64,000 nucleotides of DNA from Clostridiaceae bacterium BL-3 (GTDB taxonomy: Bacteria; Bacillota; Clostridia; Clostridiales; Clostridiaceae). The notes under the pieces were generated by a model that worked only from the letters and a program-made list of their open reading frames with translations, made no database searches and was not told the DNA's origin. Every line of letters starts with the position of its first letter. Position 1 is the first letter of the stretch. Location: contig CADDXC010000001.1 in assembly GCA_902809985.1 (NCBI GenBank), positions 806,001 through 870,000 on the forward strand, written 5' to 3'. Shown here piece by piece: positions 35,167 through 44,011 of the stretch. Both the position numbers and the translations under genes were made by a program.

Positions 35167-35999
35167 GAATTCTATCAGTTATGGATTTAAACAAAAAATA
35201 TGAACAATTTGAACTGAGCAATGTTTCGTTCACTTTAGAAAAAGGGACGATTACTGGCTTTATAGGTCGTAATGGTGCAGGGAAAACCACAACTTTGAAA
35301 TCACTTCTGAATTTTGTCCATCCGGATAGGGGTGAGATCCTGTTTTTCGGCAGAGAATTTAAAGACAGTGAATTTGAGATAAAGCAAAAAGTAGGGTTTG
35401 TTTCAGGGGGAATTAATTACTATCCCAAAAAGAAGATAAAGGTAATTTCAGCAACTACCCGCCGTTTTTATAAGCAGTGGGATAACAGGGCATATAGTCA
35501 TTACATGGATATGTTCAAACTGGATGAAAATAAAACTCCTGATGAGCTATCAGAAGGGATGAAAGTAAAGTATTCACTTGCTCTGACGCTTTCACATAAT
35601 GCTGAGCTTTTAATTCTTGATGAACCCACAAGCGGGCTTGATCCTGTATCAAGGGATGACCTGCTTGGTGTTTTTCTGGAACTTGAGGCAAAAGGTATTA
35701 CAATTTTATTTTCTACTCATATTACCTCTGACTTGGATAAATGTGCAGACAATATCCTATATATTAAAAATGGAAAAATTCTTGCAAATACTCATATGAA
35801 TTCATTTTTATCACAATATAGAGTGTTGGAGTTTACAGAGGAACAATTGACGGATGACCTCAAATTAAAATTGATTGGATGCAAAAAGAGCAAATATGGA
35901 TATAGTGCTTTAATTAAAACTGCAGATTGCAGGAACGTAAACGCAAAAATGTCAGATGTTGATTTGGAATCAGCTATGGTCCACTTGGAAAGGGAGTGA
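35163..35999 (+). CDS. ABC transporter ATP-binding protein (YtrB-like)
   Basis: A 278-residue ATPase. Walker A is GRNGAGKTTTLKSL, Walker B LLILDEPTSGLDPVSR, H-loop STHITSDLDKC. The signature is degenerate: ELSEGMKVKYSLALTLSHNA replaces the usual SGGQ with SEGM, as in YtrB/BcrA relatives. It overlaps the AbrB gene by 4 bp and is followed 7 bp later by a small ABC-2 permease. A cell-wall-antibiotic response role is possible; the substrate is unknown. Confidence 0.9.
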   Translation: MRILSVMDLNKKYEQFELSNVSFTLEKGTITGFIGRNGAGKTTTLKSLLNFVHPDRGEILFFGREFKDSEFEIKQKVGFVSGGINYYPKKKIKVISATTRRFYKQWDNRAYSHYMDMFKLDENKTPDELSEGMKVKYSLALTLSHNAELLILDEPTSGLDPVSRDDLLGVFLELEAKGITILFSTHITSDLDKCADNILYIKNGKILANTHMNSFLSQYRVLEFTEEQLTDDLKLKLIGCKKSKYGYSALIKTADCRNVNAKMSDVDLESAMVHLERE

Positions 36000-36006
36000 T
36001 CAAGAT

Positions 36007-36654
36007 ATGAAAAATATGCTTTACAAAGAATTTAATCTTGCCATGCATCCAACATCCATTATGTTTCTATTGCTGTCAGCGATGCTGCTTATACCCAATT
36101 ATCTTTATTATGTGACATTCTTCTATACTGCTCTGGCAATTTTTTTCACTTGTTTGAGCGGCAGGGAAAATAACGATATATTTTATTCCATGACACTTCC
36201 TGTACGTAAAAGGGATATTGTAAAATCCAGATTTTTACATGTTGTCATACTGGAGCTTGTTCAGATTTTAACTGCTGTTCCCTTTGCGTTGATTAGGAGA
36301 ACATATACTTTGCCTGGAAATATTGCCGGTATTGATGCCAATGTTGCATTTTTCGGGTTTTCATTTATGATGCTTGGTATCTTCAATCTTGTTTTTTTCA
36401 CCAGGTATTATAGGAATACAGATAAAGTCGGAGCAGCCTTTGCTGTGGGGAGTACTGCAATTGCCGTATTTATGCTGGCTGCAGAATCAGGTGTGCATAT
36501 TGTACCTTTTATGAAAAATGTTCTTGATACCAGAGATCCGGATTTCATTTCATACAAGGTTGCAGTGTTAATTGGGGGAATCATTTTATATCTGATGATG
36601 ACATTCTTCTCGTATCTGAAATCCGCCAGGTCTTTTGAAAAATTGGATCTGTAA
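36007..36654 (+). CDS. ABC-2 type permease partner of the YtrB-like ATPase
   Basis: A 215-residue membrane protein with about six hydrophobic segments. The motif RENNDIFYSMTLPVRKRDIVKSR after the second helix is characteristic of this ABC-2 group (ABC2_membrane_5). Start: ATG 36007 after AAAGGGAG. An upstream frame extension to 35956 overlaps the ATPase and has no ribosome binding site. It is followed by a 26-bp palindrome. Confidence 0.88.
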   Translation: MKNMLYKEFNLAMHPTSIMFLLLSAMLLIPNYLYYVTFFYTALAIFFTCLSGRENNDIFYSMTLPVRKRDIVKSRFLHVVILELVQILTAVPFALIRRTYTLPGNIAGIDANVAFFGFSFMMLGIFNLVFFTRYYRNTDKVGAAFAVGSTAIAVFMLAAESGVHIVPFMKNVLDTRDPDFISYKVAVLIGGIILYLMMTFFSYLKSARSFEKLDL

Positions 36655-36675
36655 GTATTTTTGACAATGAAGAAA

Positions 36676-36701
36676 CACCAGAGTAAAATTTTACTCTGGT
36701 G
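36676..36701. repeat. Second copy of the kinase terminator palindrome
   Basis: A 26-bp perfect palindrome whose inner 22 bp equal 34766-34787. No good T run follows. It marks the left edge of a duplicated and rearranged segment. Confidence 0.8.
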
Positions 36702-36714
36702 AAATTTTAAAGTC

Positions 36715-37258
36715 ACAGTTTTTTGTCATCTATTAAATTGAACGTTATCTGGAACTGCTTATGGATATGATAAAATCGGAAAGCAGTATTGATTTTAATC
36801 CGGTTAAAATAGACACGAAAACATTTTTTGAAAAGGTGGAAAGCCAGGGGAAGGCTCTTGCAGCTAGGAGGGATCTTCAATTTGAGAGCAGCAAAGGGGA
36901 AAATGTACCGGAATTTTTTCGTGGAGATGAAAATTTACTGTACAGGGCCCTTTTAAATGTTATATCAAATGCAGTTGAATATTCTCCAGAGGGTGGAAAG
37001 ATTAATTTCAAACTGGAGAGAAAGGATCACAGGATAAGTTTCTCAGTTGAAGACAGTGGAAGGGGATTTTCAAAGGAGGAACTGCAGCTGGCCGGGGAAC
37101 AATTTTACAGGGGTGACAGCAGCAGAAACTCAAGAGATCATTATGGAATGGGACTTTTTATTGCCAAGTCCTTTGTAAGGCTTCATAGAGGCTGTATAAA
37201 ATTATCAAATTCTAAAATTACGGGAGGAGCTCTTGTAATACTTGAAATACTATTCTAG
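36715..37258 (+). pseudogene. Truncated duplicate of the histidine kinase 3' half, joined to a pepF tail fragment
   Basis: From about 36740 the DNA is nearly identical to 34250-34755 and encodes only the dimerisation end and ATPase domain (NVISNAVEYSPEGG, EDSGRGFSKEEL, YGMGLFIAKSF), ending EILF instead of EMPLDVPE. It lacks the H box and sensor. Immediately upstream, 29 bp (36715-36743) are identical to 51534-51562, the 3' end of pepF in reverse. The two parts meet in AAATTGAAC, present in both parents. A product starting inside this fragment could not autophosphorylate. Confidence 0.88.
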
Positions 37259-37421
37259 CTAAAGCATCCTCTTTTAGTTTAATATTTACCACCGTATATT
37301 TCGGATGATTATAGAAAAGCCATCCTTGATAATATATGCATAATCGGAATATTCGCAGCAAGATTTGTTCATAATGTAAAAAGGTATATACTATAAATTA
37401 TATAGAAATTGGAGAGTGTAT

Positions 37422-38174
37422 ATGAATATTTATCTTGCTGCTTTTATCTTTATTTTTGGAGCTGCCATTGGAAGTTTCCTAAATGTGTGTATTTACAGGA
37501 TACCAAGGGGCGAGTCCGTTGTATATCCTCCTTCACACTGCACAAACTGCAGTGCTAAAATAAAGTGGTTTGATCTGATGCCCATTATAAGTTACATTGT
37601 ACTAGGAGGAAAATGCAGACACTGTGGTGTAAAAATATCTGTAAGATATCCTGTAATAGAATCTGCTGCAGCACTTCTATATCTGATGCTCTATGCGAAA
37701 CTGGGAATAGGTCTTGAGTTTGTAAAATATGCTATATTTATAAGTGTTTTAATTGTAGTGGGAATGATAGATTTTGACACTACTGATGTTTATTTTAAGA
37801 CAACGGCAGCAGGTATTATCTTTGCTCTGATATTTATTGCATTGTATTGGTATATGGGTTTTGAAATAAAGAATTTTATTCTTGGAGGAATTTTAGGTGG
37901 AATATTTTTTATAAGTATTATAATTGCAACAAGAGGAGGAATGGGATGGGGTGACATGGAAATCTGTCTTTTCTGTGGACTGTTTCTGGGGTTTAAATTC
38001 ACTCTGGTGATGATGCTTTTAGCTTTTGTACTAGGCTCAGCTGCAGGAGTGATTCTGATTTTATCAGGTAAGAAATCCAGAAAAGACTATATACCTTTTG
38101 GACCATTTATTTCAATGGCCTCAATTATAACTATTTTTTGGGGTGTTGATATACTGAATTTTTATATATTTTAA
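37422..38174 (+). CDS. pilD: Prepilin peptidase (type IV leader peptidase)
   Basis: A 250-residue polytopic aspartyl protease that cleaves and N-methylates type IV prepilins. GSFLNVCIYRIPRGESVVYPPSHC opens the protein. Zinc-binding cysteines lie in CTNC and CRHC. The catalytic Asp residues are in GMIDFDT and GMGWGDMEI. About seven membrane helices. Start: ATG 37422, six nt after GGAGAG. No pilin genes are adjacent, so its substrates lie elsewhere. Confidence 0.9.
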   Translation: MNIYLAAFIFIFGAAIGSFLNVCIYRIPRGESVVYPPSHCTNCSAKIKWFDLMPIISYIVLGGKCRHCGVKISVRYPVIESAAALLYLMLYAKLGIGLEFVKYAIFISVLIVVGMIDFDTTDVYFKTTAAGIIFALIFIALYWYMGFEIKNFILGGILGGIFFISIIIATRGGMGWGDMEICLFCGLFLGFKFTLVMMLLAFVLGSAAGVILILSGKKSRKDYIPFGPFISMASIITIFWGVDILNFYIF

Positions 38175-38237
38175 AGAATATTGATAATTGTCTAAATAAT
38201 AGTATAGTATAATATAAAAACATATTTATCGAGAGAC

Positions 38238-38594
38238 TTGTTTATAGTATTAGAAACAGAAGAGCAGGTTAAAAAATTAACCCCAAATTTTTCTAAGATG
38301 GTAAAACTGGATAAGGGGTTAGGAGTTATTGTTACAGCTAAAGGTACAGATGTGGATTTTGTGTCACGTTGTTTTTATCCAAAACTCGGTGTAAATGAAG
38401 ACCCTGTAACGGGGTCAGCACACAGCAATTTGGTACCATTTTGGTCACGGATATTGAATAAAAGGGTAATGGTAGCTAAGCAGTTATCAGAACGTGGGGG
38501 AATATTGTACTGCAAGATGGCTGGAGATAGAGTTAAAATAAGTGGAAGAGCTGTACCTTATATGATAGGAGATATTAATATTATTCAGAATTGA
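38238..38594 (+). pseudogene. PhzF-family isomerase, C-terminal fragment
   Basis: A 118-residue open frame matching only the second half of PhzF/trans-2,3-dihydro-3-hydroxyanthranilate isomerase-like proteins. It has VSRCFYPKLGVNEDPVTGSAHSNLVPFW (the conserved D-P-V-T-G-S-A-H block), then ISGRAV near the end. The N-terminal half with the catalytic Glu is missing and no ribosome binding site precedes the TTG. Truncated remnant. Confidence 0.8.
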
Positions 38595-38644
38595 CAAAAA
38601 ATTTTTATATAGTATAATTTAATTAAATAAAAGTTAACATAGGT

Positions 38645-38711
38645 CACTTATATAAGCTCATAATGAGGTTGAGCGTTTCTACCAGCTACCGTAAATAGTT
38701 GATTATAAGTA
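38645..38711 (+). ncRNA. Adenine-sensing purine riboswitch
   Basis: A purine aptamer: P1 ACTTATA (38646-38652) / TATAAGT (38704-38710), core TATAAGCTCATAATGAGG, GTTTCTACC, CCGTAAA. The specificity position lies in GATTAT, where U selects adenine; guanine switches have C. It precedes adenine deaminase, a fitting target. The terminator 5' arm (ACCAGCTACCG, 38681-38691) lies within aptamer P3, so ligand binding should prevent termination: an ON switch like pbuE. Confidence 0.93.
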
Positions 38712-38760
38712 TATTTAGAGATAGGTATATTATAATTATTTTTCGGTAGCTGGTTTTTTT
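38681..38760 (+). terminator. Terminator of the adenine riboswitch
   Basis: ACCAGCTACCG (38681-38691) pairs perfectly with CGGTAGCTGGT (38744-38754), followed by seven T. It is mutually exclusive with the aptamer. Confidence 0.88.
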
Positions 38761-38793
38761 ATACCTTTCTCTAAATGAGAAAGGAGAATATTA

Positions 38794-40500
38794 ATGAGAA
38801 ATAGAGTGAAAAAACAAAGTGCAGCAATGGGAAATGAAAAATCGGATATTGTATTAAAAGGAGGCAATATAGTAAATGTATTTACAGAAGAAATAATTAA
38901 AGGCGATGTGGCCATTGTAGAAGATACGGTCGTTGGAATTGGCAAATATAGTGGAGAAAAAGAAATAGATTGTACTGGTGAGTACATTGTACCGGGTTTT
39001 ATAGATGCCCATATGCATATGGAATCAACCATGGTCATGCCCCTTGAACTGGCAAAAGTGATTCTCAAATGGGGAACTACCACGTTGATTGCTGATCCCC
39101 ATGAGCTGGTTAATGTAAGAGGTGAGAAGGCGTTGGATTTTTTGTTGGATGCCACGGAGCATATACCTCTTAATATATATATAATGATACCTTCATCGGT
39201 ACCAGCTACTCAATTCGATACCAATGGAGCAGGTAAATTTCTTGCAAAAGATATGAAAAAATACAGAAATCACCCTAGAGTTCTTGGACTTGGGGAAGTT
39301 ATGTGTTTTCATGATGCAATAGAGGGTAAAAAGGAGATAATGGATAAAATTATTCTGTTTGAGGATAAGATTATAGATGGACATGCTCCTGAAATAAAGG
39401 GGAAAGAAATCCAGTCCTATCGTATGGCAGGCATTGACGATGATCATGAATGTATTACTTTTGAGGAAGCACTTGAAAAGATGAGGTCGGGTTTTCACAT
39501 TTTAATAAGAGAGGGAAGTGGAGCTAAAAATTTGGAAACCATTGTAAAGGGAATTCTTCATGAGAAACTTCCTTTTGAACAATGCATGTTTTGTACTGAT
39601 GACAAACAGTTAGACGATATTGAGAAGGAAGGTCACATAAGTTATAATATAAAGAAGGCTATTGAGCTTGGGGTACCACCTATTAAAGCAATTAAAATGG
39701 CTACCTATTACCCAGCTGAGTTTTACGGACTTAAAAATCATGGAGCCGTTGCCGCAGGGTATATGGCAGATATCGTGGTTTTGAAGGATTTAAATCAGGT
39801 AAAAGTGGATTTTGTTTTAAAATCTGGACATATTATAGACGATAATTATCTATCTCTGTTTAAATATGAAATTAAAGAAAAAGAAATGTTAAATACAGTT
39901 ATTTTTAAGTCTATTGATGAAGAAAGATTGCTGCTGAAAAGGAAACAGAAAAATCACGTAATAGAAATTGTAAAAAGACAACTGACAACAGAACATCTTT
40001 TTGAAAAAATTCCAGGAAAGGGAGATATTTTTGTACCAAATGGGGACTATAATAAACTCTGTGTAATAGAAAGGCATGGAAAGACAAATCATGTATCAGT
40101 AGCTCCATTAAAAGGATTTGGAATAGAAAGAGGTGCAATTGCAACTACGGTGTCTCATGATTCCCATAACATTATAGTTGCCGGCGATAATGACGGAGAT
40201 ATAGTTGCTGCAGTTAATTGTTTAAAAAAACTACAGGGCGGATATGTCATTGCCTCAAATGGAAAGATAATTGAAAGTTTGCCTCTTCCAATTGGGGGAT
40301 TGATGAGTAATCTGCCAAGTGGTGTAGTTCAGAGGAAAGTAAAGACTATGATTGATACTGCCAGGAAAATGGGAGTTCATGATGGAATAGATCCTTTTAT
40401 TACTTTGTCATTTATGGCACTTCCTGTCATTCCTAAAATCCGACTTACGGATAAGGGCTTATTTGATGTGGAGAAAATTGAAATGATAACAGAAAATTAA
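38794..40500 (+). CDS. ade: Adenine deaminase
   Basis: A 568-residue amidohydrolase that converts adenine to hypoxanthine and ammonia in purine salvage. It has the metal motif PGFIDAHMHMESTMV, TTTLIADPHELVNVRG, LGLGEVMCFHDAI, DGHAPEIKGKEIQSY and FCTDDKQLDDI. The C-terminal Ade domain has SHDSHNIIVAGDNDGD and LPLPIGGLMS. Length is normal. AAAGGAG precedes ATG 38794. It lies under an adenine riboswitch that should switch it on when adenine is present. Confidence 0.95.
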   Translation: MRNRVKKQSAAMGNEKSDIVLKGGNIVNVFTEEIIKGDVAIVEDTVVGIGKYSGEKEIDCTGEYIVPGFIDAHMHMESTMVMPLELAKVILKWGTTTLIADPHELVNVRGEKALDFLLDATEHIPLNIYIMIPSSVPATQFDTNGAGKFLAKDMKKYRNHPRVLGLGEVMCFHDAIEGKKEIMDKIILFEDKIIDGHAPEIKGKEIQSYRMAGIDDDHECITFEEALEKMRSGFHILIREGSGAKNLETIVKGILHEKLPFEQCMFCTDDKQLDDIEKEGHISYNIKKAIELGVPPIKAIKMATYYPAEFYGLKNHGAVAAGYMADIVVLKDLNQVKVDFVLKSGHIIDDNYLSLFKYEIKEKEMLNTVIFKSIDEERLLLKRKQKNHVIEIVKRQLTTEHLFEKIPGKGDIFVPNGDYNKLCVIERHGKTNHVSVAPLKGFGIERGAIATTVSHDSHNIIVAGDNDGDIVAAVNCLKKLQGGYVIASNGKIIESLPLPIGGLMSNLPSGVVQRKVKTMIDTARKMGVHDGIDPFITLSFMALPVIPKIRLTDKGLFDVEKIEMITEN

Positions 40501-40541
40501 GAAGTGCAATTATGCAATTAAATATATTTGGGAGGATAACT

Positions 40542-42149
40542 ATGAGATCTGATAATTTATATAATCCATATAAAACGTCCAGGGCTGTATCCTATGGGAA
40601 GAATGGGATGGTAGCTACTTCACAGAATTTTGCAGCAGAGGCTGGGTTTGAGATTCTAAAAAATGGAGGGAATGCTGTAGATGCTGCTGTGGCTGCAGCA
40701 GCAGCCTTAACTGTATGCGAACCCACTTCCAATGGAATTGGAGGAGATGCTTTTGCGATAGTTTATTATAAGGGAAAACTCTATGGCTTAAATTCCAGTG
40801 GACCCTCACCAGAAAAAATATCTGTGGATATGTTGAGAAGTAAGGGGTATAAACAAATGCCGAGGTTCGGATGGGCACCTGTAAATGTTCCAGGTATTCC
40901 TGCTGCATGGTCGGCGCTTTGGAAAAGATTTGGGAAGCTTCCTTTTGAAAAACTTTTAGCACCTGCTGTGGAATATGCAGAAGAAGGTTATCCTGTTACG
41001 CCTACTGTAGGGCACCTTTGGGAAAAATCCTACAGAGAATTCAAACATTATTTGAAAGGTGACGAATTTAAATACTGGTTTGAAACTTTCTCACCTAAGG
41101 AAAGAGCACCTAGGATAGGAGAAATTGTAACTTTAAGGGATCACGGGAAAACTTTAAAAACTATAGCTGAGACCTTAGGAGAAGCTTTTTACAGGGGAGA
41201 ACTGGCGGAAAAAATAGATAAATTCTCCAAAGATACTGGTGGATACATAAGAAGAGAGGATCTTGAAAAATTTCAACCGGAGTGGATGGATCCAATAAGT
41301 GTAAATTATAGGGGCTATGATGTATATGAAATGCCTCCAAATGGACAGGGAATAACAGCTTTAATGGCACTTAATATACTGAAGGGGTTTGAATTTGGTG
41401 AAAAAGACTCAGTGGATACCTGTCACAAGCAGATTGAAGCCATAAAATTGGCTTTTGAAGATTCTTTAAAATATGTTACTGATGCAAAAAAAATGAAAGT
41501 CAATATAGGAGACTTATTATCTGAATCTTATGCAGAAGAGAGAAGAAAGCAAATAACAGAAACTGCTTTCATGCCCAAGGTGTATAAAAATATAAACGGT
41601 GGAACTGTTTATCTTGCCACTGCAGATGGCGAGGGAAACATGGTATCTTATATACAGAGCAATTATATGGGTTTTGGTTCTGGCTTGGTTGTACCTGGAA
41701 CGGGAATTGCCCTTCACAATAGGGGAAATAGCTTTTCACTTGATCCAAATCATGTAAATTTCCTGGAACCTGAAAAGAAACCCTACCATACTATAATTCC
41801 AGGATTTTTGATGAAAGGTAATAGGCCCATAGGTCCCTTCGGAGTTATGGGAGCATTTATGCAGCCGCAGGGGCATATTCAAGTACTGATGAATTTTATT
41901 GACTTTGGGTTGAATCCTCAGGCGGCATTGGATGCACCCAGATGGTTCTGGACCTCAGGTAAAAATGTAAGCCTTGAAAAGCAGTTTTCTTCAAATTTGG
42001 CAGAGAATTTGTATGAAAGAGGTCATGATGTAGATTATGAAATTGATACAAGTGTATTTGGCAGGGGACAGATAATATGGAAAAATGAAAATGGAGTTCT
42101 ATTCGGTGGTACAGATTGGAGAAGTGATGGTACTGTATATTCCTGGTAG
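40542..42149 (+). CDS. Gamma-glutamyltransferase (YwrD-like)
   Basis: A 535-residue Ntn-hydrolase of the gamma-glutamyltranspeptidase family. The large-subunit part has GMVATSQNFAAEAGFEILKNGGNAVDAAVAA and PTSNGIGGDAFAIVY. The autoprocessing nucleophile Thr lies in INGGTVYLATADGEGNMVS, followed by IQSNYMGFGSGLVVPGTG and the YwrD-like ALHNRGNSFSLDPNH. There is no signal peptide, so it is cytoplasmic, unlike classical Ggt. Start: ATG 40542 after GGGAGG; ATG 40512 is unsupported. It may salvage gamma-glutamyl compounds and sits beside sulfur genes. Confidence 0.9.
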   Translation: MRSDNLYNPYKTSRAVSYGKNGMVATSQNFAAEAGFEILKNGGNAVDAAVAAAAALTVCEPTSNGIGGDAFAIVYYKGKLYGLNSSGPSPEKISVDMLRSKGYKQMPRFGWAPVNVPGIPAAWSALWKRFGKLPFEKLLAPAVEYAEEGYPVTPTVGHLWEKSYREFKHYLKGDEFKYWFETFSPKERAPRIGEIVTLRDHGKTLKTIAETLGEAFYRGELAEKIDKFSKDTGGYIRREDLEKFQPEWMDPISVNYRGYDVYEMPPNGQGITALMALNILKGFEFGEKDSVDTCHKQIEAIKLAFEDSLKYVTDAKKMKVNIGDLLSESYAEERRKQITETAFMPKVYKNINGGTVYLATADGEGNMVSYIQSNYMGFGSGLVVPGTGIALHNRGNSFSLDPNHVNFLEPEKKPYHTIIPGFLMKGNRPIGPFGVMGAFMQPQGHIQVLMNFIDFGLNPQAALDAPRWFWTSGKNVSLEKQFSSNLAENLYERGHDVDYEIDTSVFGRGQIIWKNENGVLFGGTDWRSDGTVYSW

Positions 42150-42155
42150 GTAATT

Positions 42156-42258
42156 TTATCCGACCGCTACCATTGCTAAAACTATCAACTCCTTAAAGTT
42201 GTAGATAAGTGCCGGCAACCATCGGATAAAGGTTCAGGTGGATACCTGTAAATATTTT
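42156..42258. other. Structured element between converging genes
   Basis: TTATCCGA (42156-42163) pairs with TCGGATAA (42222-42229), enclosing a CAACT/AGTTG hairpin and CCGCTACC/GGCAACC-like arms. A CAGGT/ACCTG hairpin (42235-42248) and a T run follow and can end ggt transcription. The larger fold is more elaborate than a terminator. I could not match it to a known riboswitch. Confidence 0.45.
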
Positions 42259-43458
42259 TTAGGAATGCTGCCTGCTGAATTCTTCCTTAATTGCATTGAG
42301 TTTGTTTTTATCAGTAAGCAGAGTGAGGCCTGTCAGTGCTAGAGCTTTGGCTCCAATTATAAGAGCATTATCTCCTTGTTTTGATATAGCGGCTTCACGG
42401 AATTCTGGAGTATGGCCTACTAATTTGTCATCTCCTATTTTTATATGGGGATGTATAGTTGGAACCACATGGCTCACGTTACCCGCGTCTGTAGAACCAA
42501 GCCCTTCTGGAATTTTATTTTTTATATGAACTCCCAGTGATTCTAGATTTTCTGCAAACACATCATCAAATTTGTCGTTTATGAGAAAATTATCTATCTT
42601 ATTCTGGAAAAAACTTATGTTAACCTTAGTTCCTGTGCTCAAAGATGCTCCTCTGGCAATATTTTTAACTTTTTCTGTAACCTGATCGCAGGTATTTCTT
42701 TCAGAGGCACGTATGAAAAATTTTGCTCTGGCATAATCCGGAACTATGTTTGGGGCATATCCGCCATCGGTTATTATACCGTGTATTCTCACATCACTGG
42801 TTACATGTTGTCTTAGGGCATTTATTCCATTAAATAATTGGATTACTCCATCAAGGGCGTTTATTCCTTTTTCAGGACAAGCTGCTGCATGAGCGGCTTT
42901 TCCTATAAATTCAAATTGAATTGGGTCATTGGCCAGAGATTTAACCGTTCTATAGTTCTCATTTCCAGGATGAATCATCATACAGGCGTCTACATCCTTA
43001 AATAAATTATGTTTTACAAAGCTCGCTTTTGCACTGCCATTTTCTCCTCCTTCTTCAGCAGGAGTACCAAATACAACAATTTCCCCGCCAGTTTCATCTA
43101 TAAGCTTTGACAGGGAAATAGCTGCAGCTGTACTTGCCGTGCCTATGATGTTGTGGCCGCAGGCATGTCCTAAATTGGGAAGAGCATCATATTCTGCCAA
43201 AAATCCGATAACTGTACTGGAATTTTTATTTGATTTTTTCCTGGCTATAAAAGAAGTAGGATGGCCTGCTGCTGCTTTTTCTATAGAAAATCCTTCCTTT
43301 TTCAAGGTATCTATAAGTAATTTGGAAGAAAAAAATTCCTCATTTCCTATCTCAGGATGACTGTGTATTTGGTGGCTTATATTTATATAAGCATTTTTGC
43401 TATTTTCGATTCCATTTATTATGTCCTGTTGAAAATCCTTGATATATTTTATGTTCAT
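42259..43458 (-). CDS. M20-family amidohydrolase (aminoacylase-like metallopeptidase)
   Basis: A 399-residue M20D hydrolase of N-acyl amino acids or similar amides. Metal ligands: YDALPNLGHACGHNIIGTA (Asp-containing and His motifs), GTPAEEGGENGSAK (general base Glu pair), MMIHPGNEN, and VGHTPEF near the C-terminus. IHSHPEIGNEE marks the subfamily. AGGAGG precedes the start. A SAM-I riboswitch with terminator at 43483-43640 controls it, which places it in sulfur amino acid metabolism, perhaps releasing methionine or cysteine from an N-acyl form (inference). Confidence 0.9.
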   Translation of the reverse strand: MNIKYIKDFQQDIINGIENSKNAYINISHQIHSHPEIGNEEFFSSKLLIDTLKKEGFSIEKAAAGHPTSFIARKKSNKNSSTVIGFLAEYDALPNLGHACGHNIIGTASTAAAISLSKLIDETGGEIVVFGTPAEEGGENGSAKASFVKHNLFKDVDACMMIHPGNENYRTVKSLANDPIQFEFIGKAAHAAACPEKGINALDGVIQLFNGINALRQHVTSDVRIHGIITDGGYAPNIVPDYARAKFFIRASERNTCDQVTEKVKNIARGASLSTGTKVNISFFQNKIDNFLINDKFDDVFAENLESLGVHIKNKIPEGLGSTDAGNVSHVVPTIHPHIKIGDDKLVGHTPEFREAAISKQGDNALIIGAKALALTGLTLLTDKNKLNAIKEEFSRQHS

Positions 43459-43482
43459 AATAAAAACCTCCTCTTTTTTGCA

Positions 43483-43511
43483 TAAAAAAATCTTCTTTGA
43501 AACAAAGAAGA
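43483..43511 (-). terminator. Terminator of the minus-strand SAM riboswitch
   Basis: TCTTCTTTG/CAAAGAAGA (43491-43499 / 43503-43511) with a 3-nt loop is followed on the minus strand by seven U. Confidence 0.88.
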
Positions 43512-43525
43512 GATATTTAAATTCT

Positions 43526-43640
43526 CTTCTTATCTTTCAAGCCTATAAAAATAAACTTGCTGGAATTGGCACAGTATCTTTTAAAAAGATCTGCTGCCGA
43601 GGTTTCAAAGGGCCGTTCCCTCCACCTCTCTGGATAAGAA
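43526..43640 (-). ncRNA. SAM-I riboswitch (S box) of the amidohydrolase
   Basis: Read on the minus strand: TTCTTATCCAGAGAGGTGGA, GGGAACGGCCCTTTGAAACC, TCGGCAGC, GTGCCAATTCCAGCA, GAAAGATAAGAA. These are the consecutive conserved S-box blocks with P1 TTCTTATC/GATAAGAA. High SAM should fold the terminator and shut off the M20 gene. Confidence 0.94.
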
Positions 43641-43784
43641 TTTTGCATATTAAACTGACTACTAAACATAATAGAGCTTTTAAGTAATTTTGTCAACAAA
43701 AATGATTATTAGAAATTACATATTGACATAATAAAAATAAGTTGTATAATTTAGCTTATAAAGTAATTTGAAAAAATTGAATAT

Positions 43785-43888
43785 ATCCTTATCAAGAGAA
43801 ACTGAGGGACTGGCCCTTTGAAGTTTCAGCAACCACATTTGTGTGATGGTGCTAAATCCAGCAGAACGTTGTTCTGAAAGATGAGGAA
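43785..43888 (+). ncRNA. SAM-I riboswitch (S box) of the metNIQ operon
   Basis: CTTATCAAGAGAAACTGA, GGGACTGGCCCTTTGAAG, CAGCAACC, GGTGCTAAATCCAGCAGA and GAAAGATGAGGA are in S-box order. A terminator follows at once. It faces away from the minus-strand S box 145 bp to the left, so one intergenic region carries two SAM switches. Confidence 0.95.
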
Positions 43889-43895
43889 AGGTATA

Positions 43896-43919
43896 AAAAC
43901 CCTTCCGCGGGTTTTTTTT
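43896..43919 (+). terminator. Riboswitch terminator of metNIQ
   Basis: AAAACCC/GGGTTTT with a 6-nt loop and a following U run. Confidence 0.85.
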
Positions 43920-43929
43920 AATGCCGTGT

Positions 43930-43958
43930 ATCCCCTTCTTTTAGGAAGGGGATTTTTT
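43930..43958 (+). terminator. Second tandem terminator before metN
   Basis: ATCCCCTTC (43930-43938) pairs with GAAGGGGAT (43945-43953), followed by TTTTT. It lies 11 bp after the riboswitch terminator and 53 bp before metN. Transcription of metN must pass both. Confidence 0.8.
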
Positions 43959-44011
43959 ATGAATAAAATTACTGTAAAATTGCAATAGATGATTTTAGAG
44001 GAGGGAAAAGT

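Noticed and set aside
36761-37258. Functional short histidine kinase
   Set aside because: It lacks sensor, HAMP and phospho-acceptor histidine and is a near-identical copy of the 3' half of the kinase at 33395.
43526-43640. T-box element upstream of the amidohydrolase
   Set aside because: The conserved blocks are those of the S box in the right order; no T-box AGGGTGGNACCGCG sequence is present.
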